37,122 nucleotides of DNA from Candidatus Cloacimonadota bacterium (GTDB taxonomy: Bacteria > Cloacimonadota > Cloacimonadia > Cloacimonadales > Cloacimonadaceae), in NCBI GenBank assembly GCA_029567705.1, contig JAKPXC010000009.1:1-37122 (forward strand), read 5' to 3'. Under the pieces are notes generated by a model, which was not told the origin of the DNA, ran no database searches, and saw nothing but the letters and a program-made list of their open reading frames with translations. The position numbers and the translations under genes are program-made. This document shows, one piece after another, positions 7,425 through 16,074 of the stretch. Numbering within the stretch: position 1 is the stretch's first letter; each line of letters starts with the position of its first letter.

Positions 7425-8351
7425 ATGAAAGCAAGAATACTTATCATTTTGAGCCTGCTCCTGGTTTTGGCAGCTTGCCAGAGTTCTGCCTCCAGGCTGG
7501 AAAAGGCAAACCGGGATTTGGGCTCCAAGAAGAACCCGATCAAGATGTATTTTGTGCCCTCTCTGGAAGCCGGAAAGGTGGTTTCCAGCGGAGAAGCCAT
7601 TGCCAGTTTTCTGCAAAAAGAAACCGGCTACTATTTTAAGGTGGCGGTGCCCACCAGTTATGCAGCGGTGATTGAAGCTCTGGGCAGCTATCAGGCGGAT
7701 ATTGCCTGGTTGGCCACTTATGCTTATGTGCTGGCACACGAGAAGTTTGATGCGCAGGTGCAGTTTATGACGGTGCGCAATGGCCTGAAGAACTACCGGG
7801 GGCAATTTGTTGCTCTGGCAGATGGCAACGTGAAAAGCATCGAAGATATTGAAGGCAAGATCATTGCATATACGGATGCCGCTTCCACCTCCGGCTATAT
7901 TTACCCTTCGGCTATTCTGAAGCAAAAAGGCATTACTCCCCGGGATATGATTCTGGCGGGAAGCCATAATGCTGCCATCCTGGCTGTCTATTCGGGTCGT
8001 GCCGATGTGGGCTGCAGCTATTGGTCTCCAGACGATTCCACCGGCAGGCCCAAAGATGCCCGGGAGAAGCTTCTGGATACCCATCCCGATGTGATCGATA
8101 AGGTCGCCATCATCGGCTTTACGGATTGGATTCCCAATGATACCGTTACTTTCCGCAACAACTTACCGGAAGAAGTGCGCACCAAGGTCAATGACGCCCT
8201 GCTGAAGTTCAGCAGCACCGATGCCGGAGTGCAGACTCTACGGGAGCTTTATGATATAGACGGCCTGGTGCCCGCTTCTGATGCGGATTATGATATTGTG
8301 CGTGAAACACTCAAGTCTCTGGGTATGAATCCGGCTGATATGCTGAATTGA
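7425..8351 (+). CDS. phnD: PhnD-like phosphate/phosphite/phosphonate ABC substrate-binding lipoprotein
   Basis: A 308-aa periplasmic binding protein attached as a lipoprotein: the N-terminus is a signal with lipobox LVLAAC. The mature part matches the PhnD/PtxB-type fold (periplasmic binding type 2): YFVPSLEAGKVV, YAAVIEALGSYQADIAWL, an SGYIYP segment in the hinge, and SGRADVGCSYWSPDD. The family binds phosphonates, phosphite or related oxyanions; the ligand here cannot be fixed. The stop codon overlaps the start of the PhnC-like ATPase gene (TGATG), so the two are translationally coupled. No PhnE permease follows, which is unusual. Confidence 0.88.
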   Translation: MKARILIILSLLLVLAACQSSASRLEKANRDLGSKKNPIKMYFVPSLEAGKVVSSGEAIASFLQKETGYYFKVAVPTSYAAVIEALGSYQADIAWLATYAYVLAHEKFDAQVQFMTVRNGLKNYRGQFVALADGNVKSIEDIEGKIIAYTDAASTSGYIYPSAILKQKGITPRDMILAGSHNAAILAVYSGRADVGCSYWSPDDSTGRPKDAREKLLDTHPDVIDKVAIIGFTDWIPNDTVTFRNNLPEEVRTKVNDALLKFSSTDAGVQTLRELYDIDGLVPASDADYDIVRETLKSLGMNPADMLN

Positions 8352-9094
8352 TGAAACAACTCGAGCTGCAGAAAGTTAAGAAGACTTACGACGGCAAGTA
8401 CTATGCTGTCAATGAGATCAGCCTGGGGCTGGAACGGGGAGATTTTATCATCCTTCTGGGGCTTTCCGGCTCCGGGAAATCCACGCTTCTGCGCTGTATA
8501 AACCGTTTGATCGAGCCCAGCTCCGGAGATATCCTCTTTGAAGGCAAATCCATAACTGGGCTTCAGGGCAAGGAACTCCGCAGTTACCGCCGCAAGATAG
8601 CCATGGTCTTTCAACAGTTCAATCTGGTGAAGAATCTCTCCGTGCAGACCAATGTGCTCACCGGACGCCTGGGCTATCACTCTATCGGTTCTGCTTTTAC
8701 AAAGGCGGATCTGGAGCTCGCTCAGCACAATTTGGAACGGGTGGGACTGGCGGATTTTAGCACGAGAATGGTGAAGCAGCTATCCGGAGGGCAACAGCAG
8801 AGAGTGGCAATCGCCCGAGCTCTGATGCAGGAGCCCGATCTGATCTTGGCAGATGAACCGGTGGCGAGCCTGGATCCCGCCACGGCGGATTCCATCATGC
8901 AGTATCTGGGAGAGATCAACCGTAGAGACGGGATCAGCGTGATCTGCAGCCTGCACTTCCTGAGCCTGGCTCGTAGGTATGGAAACCGGGTCTATGCTCT
9001 CAAGGGAGGAATATGCGCCTATGAGGGGGAACCGGGGGATATAGATGAAACCCGCTTTAAACAGATTTACGGGGAGGACGCCCAGATAATCTAA
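8351..9094 (+). CDS. phnC: PhnC-like ABC transporter ATPase
   Basis: A 247-aa ATP-binding subunit of a phosphonate-type importer. All motifs are complete: Walker [10 protein letters not shown] (37-45), Q-loop FQQFNLV, signature [15 protein letters not shown], Walker [14 protein letters not shown] and switch His in CSLHFL. The track begins at a TTG; the ATG at 8351 overlaps the PhnD stop and is preferred. It should drive import with the PhnD-like protein, but the permease is missing: the next gene is convergent and overlaps the stop by 4 bp. The partner may be elsewhere in the genome, or lost by rearrangement. Confidence 0.92.
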   Translation: MKQLELQKVKKTYDGKYYAVNEISLGLERGDFIILLGLSGSGKSTLLRCINRLIEPSSGDILFEGKSITGLQGKELRSYRRKIAMVFQQFNLVKNLSVQTNVLTGRLGYHSIGSAFTKADLELAQHNLERVGLADFSTRMVKQLSGGQQQRVAIARALMQEPDLILADEPVASLDPATADSIMQYLGEINRRDGISVICSLHFLSLARRYGNRVYALKGGICAYEGEPGDIDETRFKQIYGEDAQII

Positions 9095-10209
9095 TGTTTG
9101 ATTGAGCAGAGCCCAAATGCCAGCATCCAGCCCATATCTTCTCCGTGAAAGTACATTCGTTCTGCTGCAACTTCAATTCCCAACCTTCTGATCAGGTGAA
9201 TTCTTAGACCCGCATCTGCCCGCATGGGAAATTCGAGGAACCCTATAGCTAACAAACTGCCCGAAGCAAATGACCATCCAGGACCTGCGTATCCTCTAAT
9301 GAAGGGCTCAAATCTACCTAAACGCAAGCAGATCTGGGGGCCAATGAAGAAACTTTGTCCAAACAACGCACTGGAATGTTTATCCTCCTCATCATTACTC
9401 TCTCCACCTGCGATTACTCCCAAACCCCAATCGTAAGACCAGCCAATGTTCTTGTAGTAGTACTTATGCTCCCAGGCGAGCTTTATATCCGATATATTGC
9501 AGTCCCATTTCTCTCTAGCACCATAACTCAATCTGAAATTCCTTTCCTTCCGGTCTGCCTGAGGTAAATCCAGCATGGGAATCTCCACCAGCGTTGAATC
9601 ATGGTCACGTCCTCCATAGAGATTGTAGTTCATGCCAAACATCACTTTCTGCTGGTATTTATCCACTCCATAACTTCTGGAGAAAGGCATTAGATCAATA
9701 TTTGCACAGAGATCAAAACTGATTCTGGAGCCTGTGGCAGGATAACGCATCCCGAGGTGCAAGCCAGGAACCACAGAAGCAAGATCATCCTTCTCACCTT
9801 TATAATCCGGATCTCTGTAACATGAGGCAAGGTTTATTGCCAGAGTGGGGCCGCCATATATATCAAGCTGTTGATTTCGGAACGAGGGGTGAAGCATGAT
9901 ATCCAGATATTTGCCTTTGGATTCTGCATCTGAATTTTCTTCGATGAAGTCCCGATGATTGTAAAGTAGCTTGGCTCCCCAACTGAAGTATGGCTTCTCC
10001 TGTTTCTGGACTGCCAGACCAATAAATCCTCGGGTGAGCCAATTTGTCAGATGCACATGATAATTCGGGTGCGGTGTTTCCCAAACACCAACAAAAATAT
10101 CGTTATTGGAAAACAAACCAGTTTCCAGATTCACCTCGAGGGCAAAGACCAAACCTGGCACTATGCAAAGGATTGCCAAAAGACTCATTATCAATATCTT
10201 ATAACTCAT
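9091..10209 (-). CDS. Putative outer-membrane beta-barrel protein, unknown function
   Basis: I do not recognise a named family. The protein has a signal peptide (YKILIMSLLAILCIVPGLVFA) followed by a 350-residue mature part rich in aromatic and glycine residues with alternating patterns (FSWGAKLLYNHRDF, LHLGMRYPATGSRISFDL, KVMFGMNYNLYGG, PFIRGYAGPGWSFASG). It ends in a short hydrophobic strand, all of which fits an outer-membrane barrel. The track starts at 10236; the Met at 10209 (MSYKIL...) is better, with ACAGGAG 8 bases upstream and a cleaner signal peptide, giving 372 aa. The 3' end overlaps the convergent PhnC-like gene by 4 bp. There is no adjacent partner on this strand, so no function is proposed. 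Confidence 0.7.
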   Translation of the reverse strand: MSYKILIMSLLAILCIVPGLVFALEVNLETGLFSNNDIFVGVWETPHPNYHVHLTNWLTRGFIGLAVQKQEKPYFSWGAKLLYNHRDFIEENSDAESKGKYLDIMLHPSFRNQQLDIYGGPTLAINLASCYRDPDYKGEKDDLASVVPGLHLGMRYPATGSRISFDLCANIDLMPFSRSYGVDKYQQKVMFGMNYNLYGGRDHDSTLVEIPMLDLPQADRKERNFRLSYGAREKWDCNISDIKLAWEHKYYYKNIGWSYDWGLGVIAGGESNDEEDKHSSALFGQSFFIGPQICLRLGRFEPFIRGYAGPGWSFASGSLLAIGFLEFPMRADAGLRIHLIRRLGIEVAAERMYFHGEDMGWMLAFGLCSIKH

Positions 10210-11027
10210 CGATCCACTCCTGTAATATGCTTTCAAAAAAATAGTGCAATATTTGTTCCATAATCGTCTGGCGAAGAGAGATAAGGTTTACTACGGATGG
10301 GCACCAATACGAGTTTGATTATCCATTGTGCGTTGATTTTACTTGTTTGAGAGATAGCCCGGATATGCATTAATACATTTCTGGATTCCGGGCAATTCTA
10401 CCTCAAAGCCTCTCTCAGTTCGGCTTTGAGGTGTATTGACAGGCCAAAAGGGCGTAGCAGCACAGTTCATACTTGTTACTTGGACAGAAGGTGTTGGATA
10501 GGAGGGATGGCGTCCACTGGCAGGTAGATGGCTATTCTGTATCACTCTTCTCTATTACTTCTTGTGATATAGTCTTTTACAGATGGACTATATGGACGAA
10601 ATGGACATAAACCATAGCCCCAGTAATGGACTCTCTTGTACTTCTTTACTCTGTATTGTTTTCTACTTGTTCTTGCCTTTGCGGGTGTAGTTTCCTGATG
10701 AGATTCCCCATAATGCTGAGCTAAGTATACCTCAGGCCTGCTTCCTGGCCCAAAAGGCCTGTAGCAAGCTGAATCGCTTCCTCCCTTGGTTTTCTGTCGC
10801 ATCACGCTTATATTGTTACTGAAGATACTACCTTCCGCAACTACAGCTATGATTCCATGCCTGTCAAGGTTTTTAGCTTCTCTGGCTGCCTTCTGTCTCG
10901 CCAGCGGGAAACTCTCTGAGTGACATTCTTTGAGCAGGGATGGTGGGAAATGTTTAGTTGACAGGATTGACCTAGTTTTATCAAGATGAACCCATAACAA
11001 ATATGTATATGTAACGAGGAACAAGCA
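10210..11027. other. Gene-poor region
   Basis: About 820 bp between divergent genes. It contains one clear hairpin (10400-10432). The minus-strand 469-aa ORF in the track runs antisense into the sulfur-protein gene, so its upstream part is a shadow. Its tail, roughly 10542-10960, is the only stretch not explained that way and ends in a basic segment (SRKQYRVKKYKRVHYW), but I find no start with a ribosome binding site and no family. It may be a gene remnant. Confidence 0.6.
10400..10432. repeat. 11-bp-stem hairpin in intergenic region
   Basis: ACCTCAAAGCC (10400-10410) and GGCTTTGAGGT (10422-10432) are exact reverse complements around an 11-nt loop. No T-run follows on either strand, so it is not a clear terminator. 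Confidence 0.6.
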
Positions 11028-13496
11028 ATGGCAAAATACGTGATAATCGGTGGAGTGGCAGGTGGTGCCACCACGGCAGCCAGACTGCGCAGATTGGATG
11101 AAAGTGCTGAGATCATTATGTTTGAGAGAGGCAGCTACATATCCTATGCAAATTGTGGCTTGCCCTATTATATTGGGGGAGTGATTGCAGAGCGTGATCG
11201 CCTTTTTGTGCAAACTCCGGAGAGCTTCAAAGCCCGGCTCAATGTGGATATCCGCATCGATAGTGAAGTGATCGTTATCGATCGCAAGGCAAAATCCGTA
11301 ACGATCCGAAACACAAAAACTGCAGAGGAATACACCGAAAGCTACGATAAACTGATGCTCTCTCCTGGAGCTGAACCTCTCCGTCCGGGGATTCCGGGTA
11401 TTGCAGATGAACGAATCTTCACGCTTCGCAGCGTTCCCGATACTGATAGAATCAAGGAATACATCAAGAATCATGAAGTTAAGCGAGCCGTGATCGTCGG
11501 CGCCGGGTTCATCGGCCTGGAGATGGCGGAAAACCTGCATCACCTGGGCATCTTCGTTACCATCGTAGAGATGGCGGAACAGGTGATGACGCCTCTGGAT
11601 TATGAGATGGCCGCTGAAGTGCATCAGCACCTCAAGACCAAGAAGGTGGAGTTCTACCTCAAAGATGCCGTGAATGCTTTTGTTCAGGAATCGGATGGGT
11701 TGCATGTGCGTCTCAAGAGCGGAAAATCTCTGCAGACCGATATGGTGGTGCTCTCTATTGGGGTGCGTCCGGACAGCCATCTGGCAGAAGCTGCCGGGCT
11801 GGAACTGGGCGTCAATAAAGGCATTGTGGTCAATGAATACATGCAGACCACAGATCCGGATATCTATGCGGTGGGCGATGCAGTGGTCTTTCCCAGCCCA
11901 ATCACAGGAAAGCCTTTCCTCACCTATCTGGCCGGTCCGGCCAATAAACAAGGCCGCATTGCTGCAGATAACATGGTCTTGGGTAATAGACGCAAGTACA
12001 TCGGCTCAATCTCGACCGCTATTGCCAAAGTCTTTGATCTCACCGTGGCTGCCACGGGAGTCTCTGAAAAAGTACTGAAACACGAAGGAATTCCCTATAT
12101 CTCTTCTATCATCCATTCCTCTTCCCATGCAGGATATTACCCCGATGCCCTGCCCATGACCGTCAAGATCGTCTTTGATCCCACCGATGGCAGGCTCTTG
12201 GGCTCCCAGATTGTGGGCTTTGACGGTGTGGATAAACGTATAGACATGATGGCGCATATCCTCAAGCATAAAGAGACCATCTACGATCTGGAAGAGATTG
12301 AGCATGCTTACGCACCGCCCTTCTCCTCCGCCAAGGATCCGGTCAATGTGGCAGGCTTGGTTGCGGATAACATCCTTAACGGCCTGGTCAAGATCATACA
12401 TTGGGACGAACTGCGCAATCTGGATTACTCAAACACTGTTCTGATCGACGTCCGTACCCCGGATGAGCACAAACTTGGCAGTATCGACCGGGCTATCAAC
12501 ATCAATGTCGATACCATGCGCAATAGGCTGGATGAGATCCCCAAGGGGCAGAAGATTGTGGTCTTCTGCGGAACCGGACACCGTTCCTATTTTGCTTCCC
12601 GTATACTGGCGCAGAGTGGGTTCTCCGAGGTCTACAACCTCTCCGGCGGTTATCTCACCTATGAACATGCCACTCAGAAGCAATCCAATGAGGATATCTT
12701 CTCTAAGGATGTGATAGGGAAAGACGATCATATTTACCAGAGTGATCCGGAGCAAAGCAGTGCTCCCAGCGGGAAAATCTTTGAAGCAGATGCCTGTGGT
12801 TTGCAGTGTCCTGGCCCCATTATGCGTCTGAAGCAGGAGATTGATCGGTTGGCGGGAGGTGATCAGCTCAAGATCTCTGCCACAGACCAAGGCTTTGCCA
12901 AAGACGTTCCTGCTTGGTGCAAGATGACAGGTAATACCCTGATCGGCATACAGACAGAAGGACGCAAGATCATCGCTACCGTCCAGAAAGGCGGCGCGGT
13001 GGAACAAAGCAGTGGCGGCAGTGGCGGTAAAAACAAGACCATCGTTGTCTTCAGTGATGATATGGATAGAGCTCTGGCTTCCTTCGTGATCGCCAATGGT
13101 GCGGCTACCACCGGCAAGAAAGTCACGATGTTCTTCACCTTCTGGGGACTCAACATTATCAAACGCACCAATAAACCCCAGGTCGAGAAGGACTTCATGG
13201 GCAAGATGTTTGGCATGATGATGCCTTCCAGTTCCAAGGGACTGGCACTTTCCAAGATAAACTTTGCCGGGATCGGCCCCATGCTGATGCGTAAGCGGAT
13301 GAAGGATAAGAATGTGGATTCGCTGGAGATGATGATCATGCAGGCCAAACACGCCGGAGTCGAGATGATCGCTTGCCAGATGTCCATGGATATCATGGGA
13401 GTGATGGCCGAAGAACTGATCGACGGGGTCACCATCGGTGGAGTTGCCACCTATCTCTCCGAGGCGGAACAGGCAAACCTGAATCTGTTTATCTAG
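11028..13496 (+). CDS. CoA-disulfide reductase-like flavoprotein fused to rhodanese, TusA and DsrE domains
   Basis: An 822-aa cytoplasmic sulfur-handling fusion. Residues 1-320 form an FAD/NAD(P)H disulfide reductase (GGVAGGATTAARLRR, then VIVGAGFIGLEMAENL, then YAVGDAV) with the single active-site Cys43 in SYANCGLPYYIGG, typical of CoA-disulfide/persulfide reductases. About 330-440 is the dimerisation domain. About 455-545 is a rhodanese domain with active Cys in VVFCGTGHRS. About 590-660 is a TusA-like domain with the CPGP motif in DACGLQCPGPIM. About 670-822 is a DsrE/DsrF-like domain (TIVVFSDDMDRALASFVIAN). Together these could reduce polysulfide or CoA-persulfide and pass sulfane sulfur between domains. 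The start has GAGGAA about 8 bases upstream. A likely terminator follows. Confidence 0.93.
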   Translation: MAKYVIIGGVAGGATTAARLRRLDESAEIIMFERGSYISYANCGLPYYIGGVIAERDRLFVQTPESFKARLNVDIRIDSEVIVIDRKAKSVTIRNTKTAEEYTESYDKLMLSPGAEPLRPGIPGIADERIFTLRSVPDTDRIKEYIKNHEVKRAVIVGAGFIGLEMAENLHHLGIFVTIVEMAEQVMTPLDYEMAAEVHQHLKTKKVEFYLKDAVNAFVQESDGLHVRLKSGKSLQTDMVVLSIGVRPDSHLAEAAGLELGVNKGIVVNEYMQTTDPDIYAVGDAVVFPSPITGKPFLTYLAGPANKQGRIAADNMVLGNRRKYIGSISTAIAKVFDLTVAATGVSEKVLKHEGIPYISSIIHSSSHAGYYPDALPMTVKIVFDPTDGRLLGSQIVGFDGVDKRIDMMAHILKHKETIYDLEEIEHAYAPPFSSAKDPVNVAGLVADNILNGLVKIIHWDELRNLDYSNTVLIDVRTPDEHKLGSIDRAININVDTMRNRLDEIPKGQKIVVFCGTGHRSYFASRILAQSGFSEVYNLSGGYLTYEHATQKQSNEDIFSKDVIGKDDHIYQSDPEQSSAPSGKIFEADACGLQCPGPIMRLKQEIDRLAGGDQLKISATDQGFAKDVPAWCKMTGNTLIGIQTEGRKIIATVQKGGAVEQSSGGSGGKNKTIVVFSDDMDRALASFVIANGAATTGKKVTMFFTFWGLNIIKRTNKPQVEKDFMGKMFGMMMPSSSKGLALSKINFAGIGPMLMRKRMKDKNVDSLEMMIMQAKHAGVEMIACQMSMDIMGVMAEELIDGVTIGGVATYLSEAEQANLNLFI

Positions 13497-13519
13497 ACAT
13501 ACACAAGTTACCACAGATG

Positions 13520-13555
13520 ATCCCGGTTGCTAATCTGTAGCCGGGATTATTATAT
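13520..13555 (+). terminator. Likely intrinsic terminator after the sulfur fusion gene
   Basis: ATCCCGG (13520-13526) pairs with CCGGGAT (13541-13547), with additional GCTA/TAGC pairing inside, and is followed by TATTATATCTTC. It lies 24 bp after the stop codon at 13496. The T-run is interrupted, so strength is uncertain. Confidence 0.5.
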
Positions 13556-13664
13556 CTTCAGGCAGAGAATGAACAAAAGTGCATCTATACCCGTTCATTT
13601 CTCTTGACTTTAGTTCACTATTGCTTTAGCTTGTATAGCAAACAATCCCTCGGGAGATTAATTT

Positions 13665-15614
13665 ATGAGCTTGGTTCTAACAGAACGGCAACGTAGAGAG
13701 TTTCAAGAGCTTTTGGATCACAAAGCAGGTCTCAGCCCTGAAGAAGTGTCTCGTCGACTAACGGAGTTCGAAACTCTGGTGGAATCCGGCAAGATTAGTC
13801 TCCGGGATGAGATTTTCTCTAAGCTCAAGATGGAAAAAGCCCGGCTTCTGGCCATGGCTGGTGATTTTAAAACCTCTCTGCAAGCATTACAGGAAGTGCA
13901 TAAAGCCTGTAAGATTCAAGATAATCGTGCCTTAGACCTAAGATGCAGAAACAATATCGCCTTGGTTAAACAGAATATGGGAGAGCTCTTTGAAGCCATA
14001 GACATCTGGGAGAAGCTACTTAAGGAAAACCTTGATATCGAATCCAGAGTGATATATACAAACAATCTGGGAGTTGCTTACAACCGGGCATTGAAACCCA
14101 AGCAAGCCATAGACGCCTATTTCTCTGCTTTGGAATTGTTGGATACAGACGAAGTGAGCAACAGCGTGGCCGATATCTACAATAACCTGGGGAACATACA
14201 TCGAAGTTCAGGAAGCCATGAAAAAGCCCTGGAGTATTTCTTCGTAGCCCTAAAGATGTATCAGAAGCTGAAAGATAAGGAACGCATGGCTATGGTGTAC
14301 AACAATCTCTTAGCAACTTACAATGAGATGCAGGATTTGGTAAACGCCGAGAAATACAGTAGCCTTGCCTTGGACTATTATAAGCGCTATATGCCAGAGC
14401 ATACAATGTCTATAGTTTTGAACAACTGTGCTGCCTTAAGAACCATTCAGGAACGTTACTCTGAGGCCGATAAACTCTATCTGGAGTCTTTGGATATAGC
14501 TGAACGCTATAACGACGAGAGTATGCAGACCAAGATTCTGAATAATATGGCTTTGATAGCCTTGGAAGATAATAATGCAGACCTGGCGATTGAGTATGCC
14601 CAAAAATCTCAGACTATATCCCACCGTCTGCAAGACACTATTTCGGAAAGGTTTGCTTATTCCTGTCTCAAGGATGCCTGGCAGATGAAAATGGATTTCA
14701 CCCAGGCATATTTGGCTCAGAGTATCGAATTGGTTTTAGTGAGAAGAATAAACCAAAACAATACTCCCCTGGATATTGCTCAAGCTGAAGCCCGCTTCCT
14801 GCAAAAGCAATTGGAAGCTCAATTGGAAGTCTATCGCAAACAGAATGAAGCTCTTGAACTCAGCAACCAGATAATCATGGAAAAGACTACTCAAATGGAG
14901 ACTCAGAACAACCTTCTAATGTCTACCAATCAGCTTCTGAACAGGATTATCTCTATCATTACCCACGATGTGAGGGGTCCGGTGGCTACCCTCTCACAGA
15001 TTACCGGGCTCTTGAGCACCGGCTGTCTGCAAGACAAACAGGAAGAAACCCTGAAGCAGTTGCATCTCTCAGCCAAAAGAACCGAAGGCTTGATCGATGA
15101 TCTGCTCTATCTGGCCAGCCGTTACAAATCCGGACTGGATGAAGAACCGGAGGAGCTGGATCTCTGTGAGACTCTTCAGGATGGGGTGAAACTGGCGGAA
15201 ACTGTGGCCACTCAAAAAGGCATCAAGATCAGATTTTCCAGCAACTGCAAATCTATGAAGGTCTTTATTGCCAGAGAACGCCTTCGCCTCATCGTCAGGA
15301 ATCTGATCTCCAATGCCATCAAGTTCTCCAATCCAGGCTGCACTATAGATGTAGAGGTTATTTCTGATGATACAAACCTGAAACTGATCGTGAAAGATCA
15401 GGGCATAGGCATGACCGAGAAGCAAGTGCAAAAGATTCTGGCCGGAGCAGTCTTTACAGAACTGGGCACACAACAGGAGAAAGGCTTTGGCATGGGTCTG
15501 GTCTTTGTGCTGGAGGCCATCCTGCACACAGGCGGTACACTAGAGATCGAAAGCAAACCGGGAGAAGGCTCTACTTTTATAATCACATATCGCCTGGATG
15601 ATCTGAGGCCATAA
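13665..15614 (+). CDS. Soluble TPR-sensor histidine kinase
   Basis: A 649-aa histidine kinase without signal peptide or membrane helices. Residues about 50-350 are tetratricopeptide repeats (NNLGVAYNRALKPKQAIDAY, YNNLGNIHRSSGSHEKALEY, NNMALIALEDNNADLAIEYA). A coiled coil follows (about 370-425). The HisKA H-box is IITHDVRGPV, with phospho-acceptor His434. The ATPase domain has N-box IVRNLISNAIKFS, G1 VKDQGIGM and G2 GFGMGL. The TPRs would sense a protein or peptide partner in the cytoplasm, as is common for this architecture. No response regulator is adjacent, so it is an orphan kinase. A GGGAG site precedes the ATG; a TTGACT at 13604-13609 may be part of its promoter, with no good -10. Confidence 0.94.
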   Translation: MSLVLTERQRREFQELLDHKAGLSPEEVSRRLTEFETLVESGKISLRDEIFSKLKMEKARLLAMAGDFKTSLQALQEVHKACKIQDNRALDLRCRNNIALVKQNMGELFEAIDIWEKLLKENLDIESRVIYTNNLGVAYNRALKPKQAIDAYFSALELLDTDEVSNSVADIYNNLGNIHRSSGSHEKALEYFFVALKMYQKLKDKERMAMVYNNLLATYNEMQDLVNAEKYSSLALDYYKRYMPEHTMSIVLNNCAALRTIQERYSEADKLYLESLDIAERYNDESMQTKILNNMALIALEDNNADLAIEYAQKSQTISHRLQDTISERFAYSCLKDAWQMKMDFTQAYLAQSIELVLVRRINQNNTPLDIAQAEARFLQKQLEAQLEVYRKQNEALELSNQIIMEKTTQMETQNNLLMSTNQLLNRIISIITHDVRGPVATLSQITGLLSTGCLQDKQEETLKQLHLSAKRTEGLIDDLLYLASRYKSGLDEEPEELDLCETLQDGVKLAETVATQKGIKIRFSSNCKSMKVFIARERLRLIVRNLISNAIKFSNPGCTIDVEVISDDTNLKLIVKDQGIGMTEKQVQKILAGAVFTELGTQQEKGFGMGLVFVLEAILHTGGTLEIESKPGEGSTFIITYRLDDLRP

Positions 15615-15654
15615 ACAACAATTCGACCTTCTGTGACCTCCTCCTAATGGGTTG

Positions 15655-15745
15655 CCGAGTCTTCGCCGACTCTTGGCCGACTCTTCCCGAGCAAAGTGTT
15701 CGGGAAGAGTCCTGCAAGACACGGTGAAGAGACCGGGAGAAAGGG
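15655..15745. repeat. Dispersed hairpin element, copy 2 (GACTCTTCCCGA stem)
   Basis: The same 12-bp stem and GCAAAGTGT loop as copy 1, at 15679-15690 and 15700-15711. The flanks correspond to copy 1 in inverted order: GGGTTGCCGAGTCTTC on the left and CCTGCAAGACACGGTG on the right. So the central hairpin keeps its orientation while the flanks are reversed. Confidence 0.88.
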
Positions 15746-15815
15746 GGGAGCGAGGGGAAGTGGTGTTGTGGATTATCAGAAAGTTCTTGTGAACTTGACC
15801 AGAAATCTGAAAAAC

Positions 15816-15874
15816 CCCGCAGAGCGGGGTGAAGTAATCCAGCCCATAGTGCAGGCGAAGCCTGAACTATGGGT
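15816..15874. repeat. Two-hairpin GCGGGGTG...CCCATAG repeat, copy 2
   Basis: CCCCGC-AGA-GCGGGG (15816-15830), then TGAAGTAATCCAG, then CCCATAGT (15843-15850) paired with ACTATGGG (15866-15873). Layout and several bases match copy 1 at 2127-2186. Confidence 0.75.
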
Positions 15875-15907
15875 AAATCCCAAATATGCGGCCTGTTGTC
15901 TCTCTTA

Positions 15908-15956
15908 AGCTAATCCCCCAGCCGGTGCGCCAAGCGCACCGGCTGGGGGATTAGCT
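15908..15956. repeat. Perfect 23-bp-stem hairpin with CAA loop
   Basis: The arms 15908-15930 and 15934-15956 are exact reverse complements (starting AGCTAATCCCCCAGCCGG) around a 3-nt loop. It follows the histidine kinase by about 300 bp and is followed by ATTGTTTATTG, so it could act as a terminator, though the T-run is broken. Confidence 0.8.
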
Positions 15957-15988
15957 ATTGTTTATTGTTTGTTAGTTCGTATCTCCTA

Positions 15989-16044
15989 CCCATGGTTCGC
16001 TCCGCTCAACATGGGCTATGGTATTTCACCCGGCAAAGCCGGGT
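15989..16044. repeat. Two-hairpin CCCAT repeat, copy 3 (inverted)
   Basis: CCCATG (15989-15994) pairs with CATGGG (16010-16015), followed by CTATGGTATTTC and the hairpin ACCCGGC-AAA-GCCGGGT (16028-16044). Read on the minus strand this is hairpin, TGAAATA, then GCCCAT, the same order as copies 1 and 2. Confidence 0.7.
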
Positions 16045-16074
16045 TCCGGCTGGTGATGTGATGGGATGGGGTGG

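Noticed and set aside
7212-8084. 290-aa minus-strand ORF
   Set aside because: Shadow of the DUF512 and PhnD-like genes.
10222-10249. Promoter TTGCAC-16-TATTAC for the minus-strand outer-membrane protein
   Set aside because: The -10 touches the ribosome binding site, so the transcript would start after it.
11028-11951. Upstream part of the 469-aa minus-strand ORF
   Set aside because: Antisense to the well-supported disulfide reductase domain.
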